From contig DATMGD010000071.1 in NCBI GenBank assembly GCA_035555855.1, positions 124,001 to 188,000 of the forward strand: a stretch of 64,000 nt of DNA, in the 5' to 3' direction. Positions within the stretch are counted from its first letter, which is position 1. Each line of letters opens with the position of its first letter. The notes beneath the pieces are model-generated. The model saw only the letters and a list, made by a program, of their open reading frames with translations, was not told the DNA's origin and did not search any database. Below are positions 25,168-34,930 of this stretch, in pieces. The stretch is from Palsa-892 sp035555855. GTDB lineage: Bacteria; Pseudomonadota; Alphaproteobacteria; Rhizobiales; Xanthobacteraceae. A program made the position numbers and the translations under genes.

Positions 25168-27006
25168 ATGTTCGAGGCCAAATTCCAGTCCTTCAGCGAG
25201 AAAACCGACCCATCCAAGGGCAAGGAGCGCCTGGCGGCGCTGCGCGCGGAACTTTCGAAGCGCAAGCTCGACGGCTTCATCATCCCGCGCACCGATCAGC
25301 ACCAGAACGAATATGTGCCTGCCTGTGAGGAACGGCTAGCCTGGCTCACCGGTTTTGCCGGCTCGGCGGGCGTCGCGGTCGTGCTCGCCGACAAGGCGGC
25401 GCTGTTTGTCGATGGCCGCTACACGCTGGAAGCCAAGGCGCAGGTCGACACCTCGGCTTTTACGATCGAGCATCTGGCCGAGACGCCGCCGAGCGAGTGG
25501 ATCGCCAAAAACCTCAAGGGCGGCAATTTCGGCTACGACCCGCTGCGCACGACAATCGGCGGCGTCGAGCATCTGAAGAAGGCCTGCGAGCGCGCGGGTG
25601 CAACGCTGGTGCCGCTGCCGGAAAACCCGGTCGATGCGATCTGGAGCGACCGGCCCGCGCCGCCGCTCTCCCCCGTCGTGCTGCACGACCTGCGCTTCGC
25701 CGGCGAAAGCACTGATAGCAAGATCAGGCGGCTGCAAGACGAACTCGGCAAGGCGAAGCTCGACGCAACCGTGCTTTCCGACCCGGCTTCTGTTGCGTGG
25801 GTATTCAACATCCGCGGCGCAGACGTAACGCACACGCCGCTGCCGCTTTCCTGGGCGCTGGTGCCGCGCGACGGCAAACCGTCGCTGTTCGTCGATGGCC
25901 GCAAGCTCTCGAACGAAGTGCGCGTCGCGCTCTCGAAAGTCGCAGACGTCCAAGAGCCTACAGCCTTCGATCAGGCGCTCGCCGCCGCTGCCAAGAACAA
26001 GACGATCCGCCTCGATCAGGCAACCGCGCCGAAGCATCTCGCCGACGTGATCGAACAGTCCGGCGGCACCGTTGCGAAAGGCGCCGATCCCGTCACGCGC
26101 ATGAAAGCGGCCAAGAACGAGGCCGAGATCGCAGGCACGCGCGCCGCGCATAAGCGCGACGGCGCCGCGCTCGTCAATTTCCTCGCCTGGTTCGACCGCG
26201 AGGCACCAAGCGGCAAGCTGACCGAGATCGATGCCGTCGCAGCACTGGAGAGCTTCCGGCGCAAGACCGGCAAGCTCAAGGATGTGTCGTTTCCGACCAT
26301 CGCCGGTGCCGGCCCGCATGGCGCGATCGTGCATTATCGCGTGACGCAAAAGACCAACCGCCGCATTTCACCGGGCGAATTGTTCCTGATCGACTCCGGC
26401 GCGCAATACGAGGACGGCACCACTGACGTCACGCGCACGCTTTCCGTCGGCGATCCCACACACGAAATGCGCGAGCGCTTCACGCTGGTGTTGAAGGGCC
26501 ATATCGCCATTGCGCGCGCCGTTTTCCCCGAAGGCACGACCGGCGCGCAGTTGGACGGCTTTGCCCGCGCGCCGCTGTGGCGCGCCGGGCTCGATTTCGA
26601 CCACGGCACCGGCCACGGCGTCGGCAGCTATCTCTCGGTGCACGAAGGCCCGGCCCGCATTTCCAAAATGGGCAATGCCAAACTTGAGCCCGGCATGATC
26701 CTCTCGAACGAGCCCGGCTATTACAAAACCGACGCCTACGGCATCCGCATCGAGAACCTTGAACTGATCGTGCCCCACAAGGCTCCGAGCGGCGCCGAGA
26801 AGAAGCTCTTGTCGTTCGAGGCGCTGACGCTCGCCCCGATCAATCGCCGCCTCGTGCTGCCGAGCGCACTGTCGCTGGAAGAACTCGACTGGTTAGATAC
26901 CTATCACGCCCGCGTTCGCGCCGAGATTGCGTCGCTCGTCGATAGTGAGGCGCGCGACTGGCTGATCCAGGCGACCGAGCCGCTGATGAATATTGCTTTA
27001 AGGTAG
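25168..27006 (+). CDS. Xaa-Pro aminopeptidase P (M24B metallopeptidase)
   Basis: The 612-residue protein has two creatinase-like N-terminal domains, an M24 catalytic domain and the extra C-terminal M24 domain, as in eukaryotic-type cytosolic aminopeptidase P. Dimetal ligands are visible: two Asp in LIDSGAQYEDGTTDVTR, His in HGTGHGVGS and Glu in SNEPGYY. It removes an N-terminal residue before proline. The gene is single, divergent from uvrD and convergent with ligA. Confidence 0.92.
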   Translation: MFEAKFQSFSEKTDPSKGKERLAALRAELSKRKLDGFIIPRTDQHQNEYVPACEERLAWLTGFAGSAGVAVVLADKAALFVDGRYTLEAKAQVDTSAFTIEHLAETPPSEWIAKNLKGGNFGYDPLRTTIGGVEHLKKACERAGATLVPLPENPVDAIWSDRPAPPLSPVVLHDLRFAGESTDSKIRRLQDELGKAKLDATVLSDPASVAWVFNIRGADVTHTPLPLSWALVPRDGKPSLFVDGRKLSNEVRVALSKVADVQEPTAFDQALAAAAKNKTIRLDQATAPKHLADVIEQSGGTVAKGADPVTRMKAAKNEAEIAGTRAAHKRDGAALVNFLAWFDREAPSGKLTEIDAVAALESFRRKTGKLKDVSFPTIAGAGPHGAIVHYRVTQKTNRRISPGELFLIDSGAQYEDGTTDVTRTLSVGDPTHEMRERFTLVLKGHIAIARAVFPEGTTGAQLDGFARAPLWRAGLDFDHGTGHGVGSYLSVHEGPARISKMGNAKLEPGMILSNEPGYYKTDAYGIRIENLELIVPHKAPSGAEKKLLSFEALTLAPINRRLVLPSALSLEELDWLDTYHARVRAEIASLVDSEARDWLIQATEPLMNIALR

Positions 27007-27012
27007 ACTCGC

Positions 27013-29160
27013 TTAACCGACGAGCTTGAACCACTCGTCTTCCGAGATCACTTGCACGCCGTGCTTCTTGGCCTCAGCTAGCTTCGAGCCCGCGCCGGGC
27101 CCTGCGACGACAAGATCGGTCTTCTTCGACACGGAGCCTGAGACTTTCGCACCGAGGCGCTCGGCCATCGCTTTGGCCTCGTCGCGGGTGATCTTCTCGA
27201 GCGCGCCGGTGAACACCACCGTCTTGCCCGCAACCTTGCTGTCGGTGCGCGGCTTTTCGGCGTCGAGGATTGTCACTTCTTTCGTGAGCCGCTCGACGAT
27301 GCCGCGATTATGGCTCTCGCCGAAATACGTCTTTACCGCTTCGATCACCGTGTCGCCGATCTGATCGAGCGCATCCATATCGGCAACGGCTTCCTCGTCG
27401 CCCTTTGCCACTTTCAGCGCGGCGTCGTGAAACGCTTTCCACGAGCCGTAGCCGCGCGCAAGCGCAAGCGCCGTCGTATCGCCAACATGGCGAATACCGA
27501 GCGCGTAAATGAAGCGATCAAGCGCAATCTCGCGCCGGCTGCGGATCGAGCCGAACAGGTTGCGAACGGAAGTCTCGCCAAAACCTTCCTCGCTCTCCAG
27601 CTTGATCTTCTTGTTGCGCGCTTCGAGCGTGAAGATGTCGCCGGGTTCTTTCACCCAGCCATTCTCGAAAAAGAGTTCAATCTGCTTCTCGCCAAGCCCG
27701 TCGATATCGAAGGCGCGGCGCGAAACGAACAGCTTCAGATGCTCGATCTTCTGGAACGGGCACGCGAATTCGCCTGAGCAGCGGGCGCGTGCGCCCTCCT
27801 CGCCGGTCGCCGTCGTCTCGCGCACGATATCGGTGTGAAGCGGGCACGGGCACTTCTTCGGGAACTGATAGCGCTTCGCGGATTTCGGCCGCTTGTCCAT
27901 TACGACATCGACGACCTGCGGGATGACGTCGCCCGCGCGCTGAATGATGACGGTATCGCCGATGCGGATATCGCGGCCATCGCGGATCGGCTCGCCGTCG
28001 CCGCCGATGCCCTTGATGTAATCCTCGTTGTGTAGCGTCGCGTTCTGCACCACGACGCCGCCGACGGTGACCGGCTCGAGTTGCGCCGTCGGTGTCAGCG
28101 TGCCGGTGCGGCCGACGGTGATCGTCACGCCCTTGACGACCGTGATCGCGCGCTCGGCCGGGAATTTGTGCGCGATCGCCCAGCGCGGATCGCGGCCGAC
28201 GAAGCCGAGCCGCTGCTGCCAGTCGATGCGGTCGATTTTGTAAACGACGCCGTCGATGTCGTAATCGAGCTTGGCGCGCCGTTCCTCAATGCCGGCATGA
28301 AACTTGATGAGTTCTTCGACCGAACGGCAAAGTTTCGTCAGCGGGTTGGTATCGAAGCCGCATTTTTCGAACCACTCGATCATGCCCGATTGCGTTTTCG
28401 CCGGCATGTCGGAAATCTCGCCCCAGCCATAAGCGAAAAAGCCGAGCGGGCGTGACGCGGTAATCTTCGGATCCTTCTGCCGCAGCGAGCCCGCCGCCGA
28501 ATTGCGCGGATTGGCGAAAACCTTGTCGCTGCCTAGTTTTTTCTGCTGCTCATTGAGCTTCAAAAAATCGGTCTTGGTCATATAGACCTCGCCGCGCACC
28601 TCGCAGACAGCAGGAATGTGCTTGCCCTTGAGTTCCTGCGGCACGGCTTTCAGCGTGCGGATATTGGCCGTGACGTCCTCGCCGACGCCGCCATCGCCGC
28701 GCGTTGCGGCGGTAACCAGCTTGCCCTTCTCGTAGCGCAGCGACATCGAGAGGCCGTCGATCTTCGGTTCTGCCGAGAAGGCCACCGGCTCGTCTGCGGA
28801 GAGCTTCAGGAAACGCCGGATGCGGCCCACGAAATCGCGCACGTCGTCGTCGCTGAAGGCGTTGGCGAGCGAGAGCATCGGCACCGAATGCCGGACTTTC
28901 GCGAACTTGCCGGTCGGGGCCGCGCCGACCTGCATCGACAGGCTGGTCAGCGTCTTGAGATCGGGAAAACGCTTCTCGAGCGCGCTGTAACGCTGCCGAA
29001 GCGCGTCGTACTCGGCGTCGGAAACTTCCGGCGCATCTTTTTGATAGTAAAGCTGGTCGTGGCGGGAGATTTCCGTCTCGAGGCGGGCGTGCTCGGCCTT
29101 GGCTTCCTTCTCGCTCAAGTCCTCGACCGCTTTGGGCGCGCCGCTTGCGCGCTTCTTCAT
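27013..29160 (-). CDS. ligA: NAD-dependent DNA ligase
   Basis: LigA seals nicks at replication and repair, using NAD. The 715-residue protein has the adenylation domain with catalytic K133 in EPKIDGLSM, the OB fold (VGRTGTLTPTAQLEPV), a four-Cys zinc finger (KKCPCPLH...CSGEFACPFQ), helix-hairpin-helix motifs and a C-terminal BRCT domain. The start overlaps the recN stop by four bases (ATGA). Confidence 0.97.
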   Translation of the reverse strand: MKKRASGAPKAVEDLSEKEAKAEHARLETEISRHDQLYYQKDAPEVSDAEYDALRQRYSALEKRFPDLKTLTSLSMQVGAAPTGKFAKVRHSVPMLSLANAFSDDDVRDFVGRIRRFLKLSADEPVAFSAEPKIDGLSMSLRYEKGKLVTAATRGDGGVGEDVTANIRTLKAVPQELKGKHIPAVCEVRGEVYMTKTDFLKLNEQQKKLGSDKVFANPRNSAAGSLRQKDPKITASRPLGFFAYGWGEISDMPAKTQSGMIEWFEKCGFDTNPLTKLCRSVEELIKFHAGIEERRAKLDYDIDGVVYKIDRIDWQQRLGFVGRDPRWAIAHKFPAERAITVVKGVTITVGRTGTLTPTAQLEPVTVGGVVVQNATLHNEDYIKGIGGDGEPIRDGRDIRIGDTVIIQRAGDVIPQVVDVVMDKRPKSAKRYQFPKKCPCPLHTDIVRETTATGEEGARARCSGEFACPFQKIEHLKLFVSRRAFDIDGLGEKQIELFFENGWVKEPGDIFTLEARNKKIKLESEEGFGETSVRNLFGSIRSRREIALDRFIYALGIRHVGDTTALALARGYGSWKAFHDAALKVAKGDEEAVADMDALDQIGDTVIEAVKTYFGESHNRGIVERLTKEVTILDAEKPRTDSKVAGKTVVFTGALEKITRDEAKAMAERLGAKVSGSVSKKTDLVVAGPGAGSKLAEAKKHGVQVISEDEWFKLVG

Positions 29161-30824
29161 CGCCCTGCTCCCGCGATCAGCTTCTCCGCCGCCGCGCGCG
29201 CTTCCTCGGTGACTTCCGCGCCGGCCAGCATGCGGGCGATTTCCTCGCGCTTCTGCTTCGTCTCCAGCGCCCGCACTCGCGTGACAACTTTCTTCGAACT
29301 TGCCGGTTCCTTGCTGACGAGGAAGTGGTTCGAGGCGCGCGCCGCAACTTGCGGCGCATGCGACACCGAAAACACCTGCACTTTTTCGCCGAGGCGCGCG
29401 AGCCGCGCACCGATTGCATCGGACACCGCGCCGCCCACCGCCGTGTCGATCTCGTCGAACACCAATGTCGGCGCCGAGCCCTTGTCGGCGAGTACCACCT
29501 TCAGCGCCAGCAGAAAGCGCGCAAGTTCGCCGCCCGAAGCGACCTTCATCATCGGCCCCGGCTTCGAACCCGGATTGGTGCGCACCCAGAACTCGACGCG
29601 GTCGATGCCGGAAGGCCCGGCCCCTGACGCATCGCTCTCGATCTCGACGATGAATTCGGCGCGATCGAGTTTCAGCGGCGCAAGCTCGCGGTTCACTGCC
29701 TTGCCGAGCGCCACGCCTGCTTTCTTGCGGGCGGCGGAAAGCTTTTCGGCGCTCGCGCGGTAAGCCGCCTCGGTTTCCTTCGCAGCCGCTTCTAGCTTGA
29801 TGAGATTCTTCGAGCCGCGGTCGATCGCCTCCAAGTCAGCGGCAAAGCGTGCCGCCACCTCCGGCAGTTGATCCACCGTGGTGCGGTACTTGCGCGCCGC
29901 GGCGCGCAGCGCGAACAGCCGCTCCTCGATGCGCTCCAATTCCTGCGGATCGAAGTCGGCAGCGCGCAGCGCGCGCTCCAAGCCATCGCGCGCTTCTTCA
30001 AGCGCGTTGATTGCGGTCTCCAGCGCCTTCACTGGTCCGCTCACGAGATCGGGTGCGTCGTTCGTCCGCCGCTCAAGGCGACGCAGCGACGCCGACAAAG
30101 ACGGCACCGGGCTGGCCGAGCCCGACACTGTCTCATGCGCATCGCGCAAATCCTCGGAAATCTTCTCGGCGCCCATCATCCGGGCGCGGCGCTCGGCAAG
30201 CTCGTTCTCCTCGCCGGGCTGCGGGACAAGCGCCGTCATTTCCTCGACCGCATGGCGGATGTAATCGGCCTCGGCATTGGCCTTCTCGACGCGCGCGCGC
30301 TCTTCTTCGGCTTTCGTTACTGCCTCGCGCCAGCCGTTCCACAACTCTTCGACGCTGTCGGCCTGATCGAGATGGCCGCCGAAGGCATCGAGCAAACTGC
30401 GATGTGTCGCGGAGTCGATCAGCGCCCGTTCGTCGTGCTGGCCGTGAATTTCGACAAGCCTCTTGCCGACCTCGCGCAGCACCTGCACCGACACCGGCTG
30501 GTCGTTGATGAAGGCGCGCGTTCGCCCGTCGGCAAGCTGTACGCGGCGCAGGATCAGCTCATCGCCATCGATGCCGTTTTCGGCGAGCACCTTGCGCGCC
30601 GGATGATTCCTGCCGACCTCGAAAGCCGCGCTCACCTGCCCCTGTTCGGCCCCGGCCCGCACCAGCGCGGCGTCGCCCCGCGCGCCGAGCGCGAGGCTGA
30701 AGGAGTCGAGCACGATCGATTTGCCGGCGCCCGTTTCACCGGTCAGCACCGAAAGTTTCGGCGCGAAATCGAGATCGAGTTTATCGATCAGGACGATGTC
30801 GCGTATGGAGAGATGAACGAGCAT
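29157..30824 (-). CDS. recN: DNA repair protein RecN
   Basis: RecN is an SMC-like ATPase that tethers DNA ends in double-strand break repair. In 555 residues it has Walker A TGETGAGKS (28-36), a long central coiled coil (about 150-370), the LASGGELARFLLALK-type signature region and Walker B VFDEIDTAVGG. It lies after bamD with a gap of about 60 bases and overlaps ligA. Confidence 0.96.
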   Translation of the reverse strand: MLVHLSIRDIVLIDKLDLDFAPKLSVLTGETGAGKSIVLDSFSLALGARGDAALVRAGAEQGQVSAAFEVGRNHPARKVLAENGIDGDELILRRVQLADGRTRAFINDQPVSVQVLREVGKRLVEIHGQHDERALIDSATHRSLLDAFGGHLDQADSVEELWNGWREAVTKAEEERARVEKANAEADYIRHAVEEMTALVPQPGEENELAERRARMMGAEKISEDLRDAHETVSGSASPVPSLSASLRRLERRTNDAPDLVSGPVKALETAINALEEARDGLERALRAADFDPQELERIEERLFALRAAARKYRTTVDQLPEVAARFAADLEAIDRGSKNLIKLEAAAKETEAAYRASAEKLSAARKKAGVALGKAVNRELAPLKLDRAEFIVEIESDASGAGPSGIDRVEFWVRTNPGSKPGPMMKVASGGELARFLLALKVVLADKGSAPTLVFDEIDTAVGGAVSDAIGARLARLGEKVQVFSVSHAPQVAARASNHFLVSKEPASSKKVVTRVRALETKQKREEIARMLAGAEVTEEARAAAEKLIAGAGR

Positions 30825-30883
30825 GAATCGCTCGAGTCTATCTCAAGAGCCGCCGTTTCTAGCAAGCCGCGTGGCGGGCCTGC

Positions 30884-31792
30884 CTAGGCGTCCTTGCCGG
30901 TCTTCTCGCCCTTGAAGAGCTTGGATATCCACGAATCTTTGTTTTCGCGCGGCTCGCTGCCGCCCGACACCACCAGCTTGTAGGCGTCCTGGTACCACGG
31001 GCTGTTCGGGAAGTTGTGGCCGAGCACGGCGGCGGCCGTCTGCGCTTCGCCGGTGATGCCGAGCGCCATATAGCACTCGGTGAGCCGCATCAGGGCTTCC
31101 TCGACATGGCGTGTTGTCTGGTACTGCGTCACGACCGTCTTGAACCGGTTGATCGCGCCGATGAAGTTCCGCTTCTCCATGTAGTAGCGGCCGATCGTCA
31201 TTTCCTTGCCGGCGAGATTGTCGCGCGCGACCTGGATCTTTTGCTTGGCGCTCTCGGCGTATTCGGTGTCGGGGAACTTGCGAATGACTTCCTGCAGCGC
31301 ATCGACCGCCTTGCGGGTGCGCGCCTGGTCGCGGTTGACGTCGGGGATCTGGTCGAAATAGGCCGAGGCCATCAGGTATTGCGCATAGGCCGTGTCCTGA
31401 TTGCCCGGATGCAGCGAAATGTAGCGCTTGGCGGCGATGATCGCCTCGTCGAACTGGCCGCCGGCGTAATAGGTGTAGGTCATCATCAGCAGCGATTTGC
31501 GCCCCCATTCCGAATAGGGATGCTGGCGATCGACCTCGGCGAACTTCTTCGCGGCGTCGGCATATTCGTTTTTGTTGAGCAGCGTCAGGCCCTGATTGTA
31601 GAGGACGTCAGCGGGCTCGTCGGCGGGAATGGCGTTCTTGTCGACGGTCGAGCACGCCGCAAGCCAGCCCGCGGCCAGAACCAGCGCGAACAAGCGGACG
31701 ATCCGCCCCCGGCCAAAGCTACGATTGTCAGATCCCATCGAACGCAACACCCGTCTCCGCGTTGGCCGCACTGAAGCGGCGGCGCTTTCCAT
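30884..31792 (-). CDS. bamD: Outer membrane assembly lipoprotein BamD
   Basis: BamD is the essential lipoprotein of the BAM complex that folds outer-membrane proteins. The lipobox LAAC-S gives the lipidated Cys47 (Cys29 if translation starts at the internal ATG at 31738). TPR repeats follow (DVLYNQGLTLLNKNEYADAA, GRYYMEKRNFIGAINRF). Neither start has a clear ribosome site. The lpxC-bamD-recN-ligA order after ftsZ is usual in Hyphomicrobiales. Confidence 0.94.
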   Translation of the reverse strand: MESAAASVRPTRRRVLRSMGSDNRSFGRGRIVRLFALVLAAGWLAACSTVDKNAIPADEPADVLYNQGLTLLNKNEYADAAKKFAEVDRQHPYSEWGRKSLLMMTYTYYAGGQFDEAIIAAKRYISLHPGNQDTAYAQYLMASAYFDQIPDVNRDQARTRKAVDALQEVIRKFPDTEYAESAKQKIQVARDNLAGKEMTIGRYYMEKRNFIGAINRFKTVVTQYQTTRHVEEALMRLTECYMALGITGEAQTAAAVLGHNFPNSPWYQDAYKLVVSGGSEPRENKDSWISKLFKGEKTGKDA

Positions 31793-31877
31793 ACCTGTAA
31801 TGCGAAGACCCCGCCACCCGCGTAGCGGGGGATTCGGACCCGATTGTGGCGTCTAGATTAACGTAAACCCGGAGAAA

Positions 31878-32816
31878 TCAGGATTCGGCGCGATAGGCCG
31901 GCAGTGCCACCGGCACGCCCAGTTCGGCCTGGCCGCGGGCGCGAACCTTCGGCGCTTCCACCACCGTCCAGGCGGAACGGTCGGCGGTGAGTGCCGCGAC
32001 GACGGCAGCGTTCAGCTTGTGGCCGCCGCAAACCGAATGGTAGCGGCCAAGGATCGGCAGGCCCGCAAGCGCGAGGTCGCCGACCGCGTCGAGCGCCTTG
32101 TGGCGCACGAATTCATCGGAGAAGCGCAGGCCGCCCGGATTGAGGACGCGGTCTTCGCCGAGGCAAACGGTGTTTTCGAGCGAGGCGCCGAGCGCGTAGC
32201 CCGCGCTCCAGAGTTTAGCGACATCGCTCATGAAACCGAAGGTGCGCGCCGGCGCGAGATCCTGCCGGAAGGTGTCCGGCGAAAGAGTCGCGGCATAGCG
32301 CTGGTGGCCGATCAGCGTGTGGTTGAAATCGATTTCGATCTCAACGCGGAAACCGGCATCGTAGGGAAGCAATTCGCCGCTGGCGCGGCCCTGGGCGACG
32401 CGAATCGGCTTCAGAATCTTGAGGTAACGGCGCGGCGCTTCCTGGTGCTCGACGCCCACTGCCTCGATCGCCTCGATGAAAGCGAGCGCGCTGCCGTCGA
32501 AAATGGGAACCTCGCCGCCTTCGACTTCGACCACGACGTTATCGATGCCGAGGCCGACGAAGGTGGCCAGAAGATGCTCGACCGTCGAGCAAAGCGTGCC
32601 GTTCTCGTCGCCGAGTACGGTCGCAAAATCGGTGTTACGGACGGCTTCGGGAGAAAGCTTGATACGCTGGCTTCGAACCGCGCCCGCCTTCACGAAGACA
32701 ATGCCGGTGTTGGGCTCGGCGGGCAGCAGCGAGACGCGCGATTCGGCACCGCCATGGACACCGCGGCCCATCAGGTCGATACGCTCAGCCAGAGTGGTCT
32801 GGAAGTTCGCCCGCAT
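31878..32816 (-). CDS. lpxC: UDP-3-O-acyl-N-acetylglucosamine deacetylase
   Basis: LpxC carries out the committed deacetylation of lipid A synthesis. Starting at ATG 32816 it has 312 residues (E. coli 305). Zinc ligands are present: His in CSTVEHLLATF and His/Asp in RHKALDAVGDLAL, and the catalytic His is in YHSVCGGHKLN. The longer frame to 32951 has no ribosome site or conserved residues. A ftsZ terminator lies upstream, so lpxC has its own promoter. Confidence 0.96.
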   Translation of the reverse strand: MRANFQTTLAERIDLMGRGVHGGAESRVSLLPAEPNTGIVFVKAGAVRSQRIKLSPEAVRNTDFATVLGDENGTLCSTVEHLLATFVGLGIDNVVVEVEGGEVPIFDGSALAFIEAIEAVGVEHQEAPRRYLKILKPIRVAQGRASGELLPYDAGFRVEIEIDFNHTLIGHQRYAATLSPDTFRQDLAPARTFGFMSDVAKLWSAGYALGASLENTVCLGEDRVLNPGGLRFSDEFVRHKALDAVGDLALAGLPILGRYHSVCGGHKLNAAVVAALTADRSAWTVVEAPKVRARGQAELGVPVALPAYRAES

Positions 32817-33131
32817 TCCCCACCGTCTTGAAAACCATCGGCCCGTCGCCGGTGGTTCGCCCCAAGGCTTGCCCAAGGGGCACCCAGCCCCAGAAGCTGG
32901 AATGCACGATAAACCTCGATCCTTCAGCGGCAAGTCACGGTTTTTTACCATTTGTTACCCGCTTTTGGCGGGTTGCTGCCGGGTTCTTGCCATCATTGGA
33001 AAGCCCCGAAACACGGGCGAAATATGAATTTCGACGGCCCGTGCGGGAAGCACCCGTTATCCACAAACGAAAACGCCCGGAGTGTTTCCGGGCGTCTTGA
33101 GAGACTTTAGTTAGCTGATTGATTCGGCGAG
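32817..33131. other. ftsZ-lpxC intergenic region
   Basis: The 315-base gap contains the ftsZ terminator at 33072-33096, then about 250 bases that should hold the lpxC promoter and a long leader. A small ACCCGC/GCGGGT hairpin is at 32957-32973. No gene was found. Confidence 0.5.
33072..33096 (-). terminator. Terminator after ftsZ
   Basis: Read on the minus strand, ACGCCCGGA and TCCGGGCGT form a nine-base stem followed by TTTTCGTTT. It closes the dcw operon before lpxC. Confidence 0.8.
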
Positions 33132-34841
33132 CTAATTTGCCTGGCGGCGCAGGAAGGCCGGAATTTCCAGCTCGTCTTCCTCGCTCCGCGTCGGCGCCGG
33201 GCGCGTCGTGGCGTCAGCCACCGGAGCCCGCGTCGATGCCGGACGCTTGAAGTATTCCGATACCTCTTCTGTCGACCTGCGGTCGTTCGACTTCACGGCA
33301 GATTTTTCCTGCGACGACGTATCGCGGGATTTCAGGAAAGACGGCAGCTCGCCGCCCTTCTCGCTCTTTGCGGCCGGTGCCTTGTCTTCGGCCTGGGCCT
33401 TCACGCCCATGCCGATATTGGCGAGGCGCTGCAGGAGCGTCATGCGCTTGGTTTCGAGCGCGGCGTTCTCGGCCGGCGCTTCGCCCCGGTGCACCCGCAT
33501 CTCGTTCTGGGCCGGCATCGGGAATTCATCGATCCGCGGCATGCGCGGCGAACGCACGGGGCGTTCCGGGCGCTCGGCCTGCGGCGGAATGAAGGGCTTG
33601 AGCGGCTCATCGGCCGGCTCCTCGGCCCGCGCTTCTTCCTGCTGGATCGGCTGGAACAGCGACGGACGCGGCGCGAGCGGCCGGAAGGTCACTTCGTCGA
33701 TCACGGCTTCAGGCTGGAGGGTCGCTTCCTGCTCGTCTTCCACCGGCTCGGTGGTGATGTGCGGGATGGTCTCGCGGGTCATCGGGCGAACCGGATCGCG
33801 CTCGCCCGCCTCGATCGCCCGCATGCGGGCGGCGAAATTACGCTCGGCGGCATTCGAGAGCGCGGTCGGGGTCGGGATCGGCTCGATGCCGGTCGCGACG
33901 ACCGAGACGCGCACCAGGCCTTCGAGGCTCTGGTCGAAGGTCGCGCCCAGGATGATGTTGGCGTCGGGATCGACTTCCTCGCGGATGCGGGTCGCCGCCT
34001 CGTCCACTTCGTACAGCGTCAGGTCCTTGCCGCCGGTGATCGAGATCAGGAGGCCGCGCGCGCCGCGCATGGAGACTTCGTCGAGCAGCGGGTTGGAGAT
34101 CGCCGCCTCGGCCGCAGTAACCGCCCGGCGCTCGCCGGAAGCCTCGCCTGTGCCCATCATCGCCTTGCCCATCTCGCGCATCACGGCGCGGACGTCGGCG
34201 AAGTCGAGGTTGATCAGGCCTTCCTTGACCATCAGGTCGGTGATGCAGGCGACACCCGAATAGAGCACCTGATCGGCCATCGCGAAGGCGTCGGCGAAGG
34301 TGGTCTTTTCGTTAGCGACCCGGAACAGGTTCTGGTTCGGGATAACGATCAGCGTATCGACGTGCTTCGAAAGCTCCTCGATGCCCGATTCGGCGAGCCG
34401 CATCCGGCGCTGACCCTCGAACTGGAACGGCTTGGTGACGACGCCGACCGTGAGAAGGCCCATTTCCTTGGAAACGCGGGCAATGACCGGGGCTGCCCCG
34501 GTGCCGGTGCCACCGCCCATGCCGGCGGTGATGAAGGCCATATGCGCGCCCGAGAGATGGTCGCGCAGTTCGTCGATCGCCTCTTCGGCGGCTGCCTTGC
34601 CCACCTCGGGGTGCGAACCGGCGCCAAGTCCTTGAGTTGATTCGATTCCGAGTTGGATGACCCGCTTCGCCTTGCTTGAAGCCAGCGCCTGCGCGTCGGT
34701 ATTGGCGACCACGAAGTCGCAGCCCGACAGGCCCGACGTGATCATGTTGTTGACGGCGTTGCCGCCTGCGCCGCCCACTCCGAAGACCGCGATATGAGGC
34801 TTCAGTTCGCGGATATCGGGCATCTGCAGATTGATCGTCAT
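33132..34841 (-). CDS. ftsZ: Cell division protein FtsZ
   Basis: FtsZ is the tubulin-like GTPase of the Z ring. From ATG 34841 (AAGGGG upstream) it has 569 residues. The GTP-binding VFGVGGAGGNAVNNMI (about 19-34), the tubulin signature GGGTGTGAAPVI, and the T7 loop near DANIILGATFD are intact. A long disordered linker rich in Pro, Glu and Arg (about 320-550) is typical of alphaproteobacteria, and the C-terminal conserved peptide is ELEIPAFLRRQAN. Confidence 0.98.
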   Translation of the reverse strand: MTINLQMPDIRELKPHIAVFGVGGAGGNAVNNMITSGLSGCDFVVANTDAQALASSKAKRVIQLGIESTQGLGAGSHPEVGKAAAEEAIDELRDHLSGAHMAFITAGMGGGTGTGAAPVIARVSKEMGLLTVGVVTKPFQFEGQRRMRLAESGIEELSKHVDTLIVIPNQNLFRVANEKTTFADAFAMADQVLYSGVACITDLMVKEGLINLDFADVRAVMREMGKAMMGTGEASGERRAVTAAEAAISNPLLDEVSMRGARGLLISITGGKDLTLYEVDEAATRIREEVDPDANIILGATFDQSLEGLVRVSVVATGIEPIPTPTALSNAAERNFAARMRAIEAGERDPVRPMTRETIPHITTEPVEDEQEATLQPEAVIDEVTFRPLAPRPSLFQPIQQEEARAEEPADEPLKPFIPPQAERPERPVRSPRMPRIDEFPMPAQNEMRVHRGEAPAENAALETKRMTLLQRLANIGMGVKAQAEDKAPAAKSEKGGELPSFLKSRDTSSQEKSAVKSNDRRSTEEVSEYFKRPASTRAPVADATTRPAPTRSEEDELEIPAFLRRQAN

Positions 34842-34880
34842 GTCGTCACCCCTTGGGCGATGTCGCCCCTTGATTACGCC

Positions 34881-34904
34881 CACTGATGCCGACTCACATC
34901 AGTG
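34881..34904. repeat. Perfect inverted repeat in the ftsA-ftsZ spacer
   Basis: CACTGATG and CATCAGTG flank an eight-base loop. It sits about 40 bases upstream of the ftsZ start and lacks a T-run, so it is not an ordinary terminator. It could be a regulator site or an mRNA structure that affects ftsZ translation. Confidence 0.6.
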
Positions 34905-34930
34905 TTGTTTGAATCACAATTCGCGAACAT

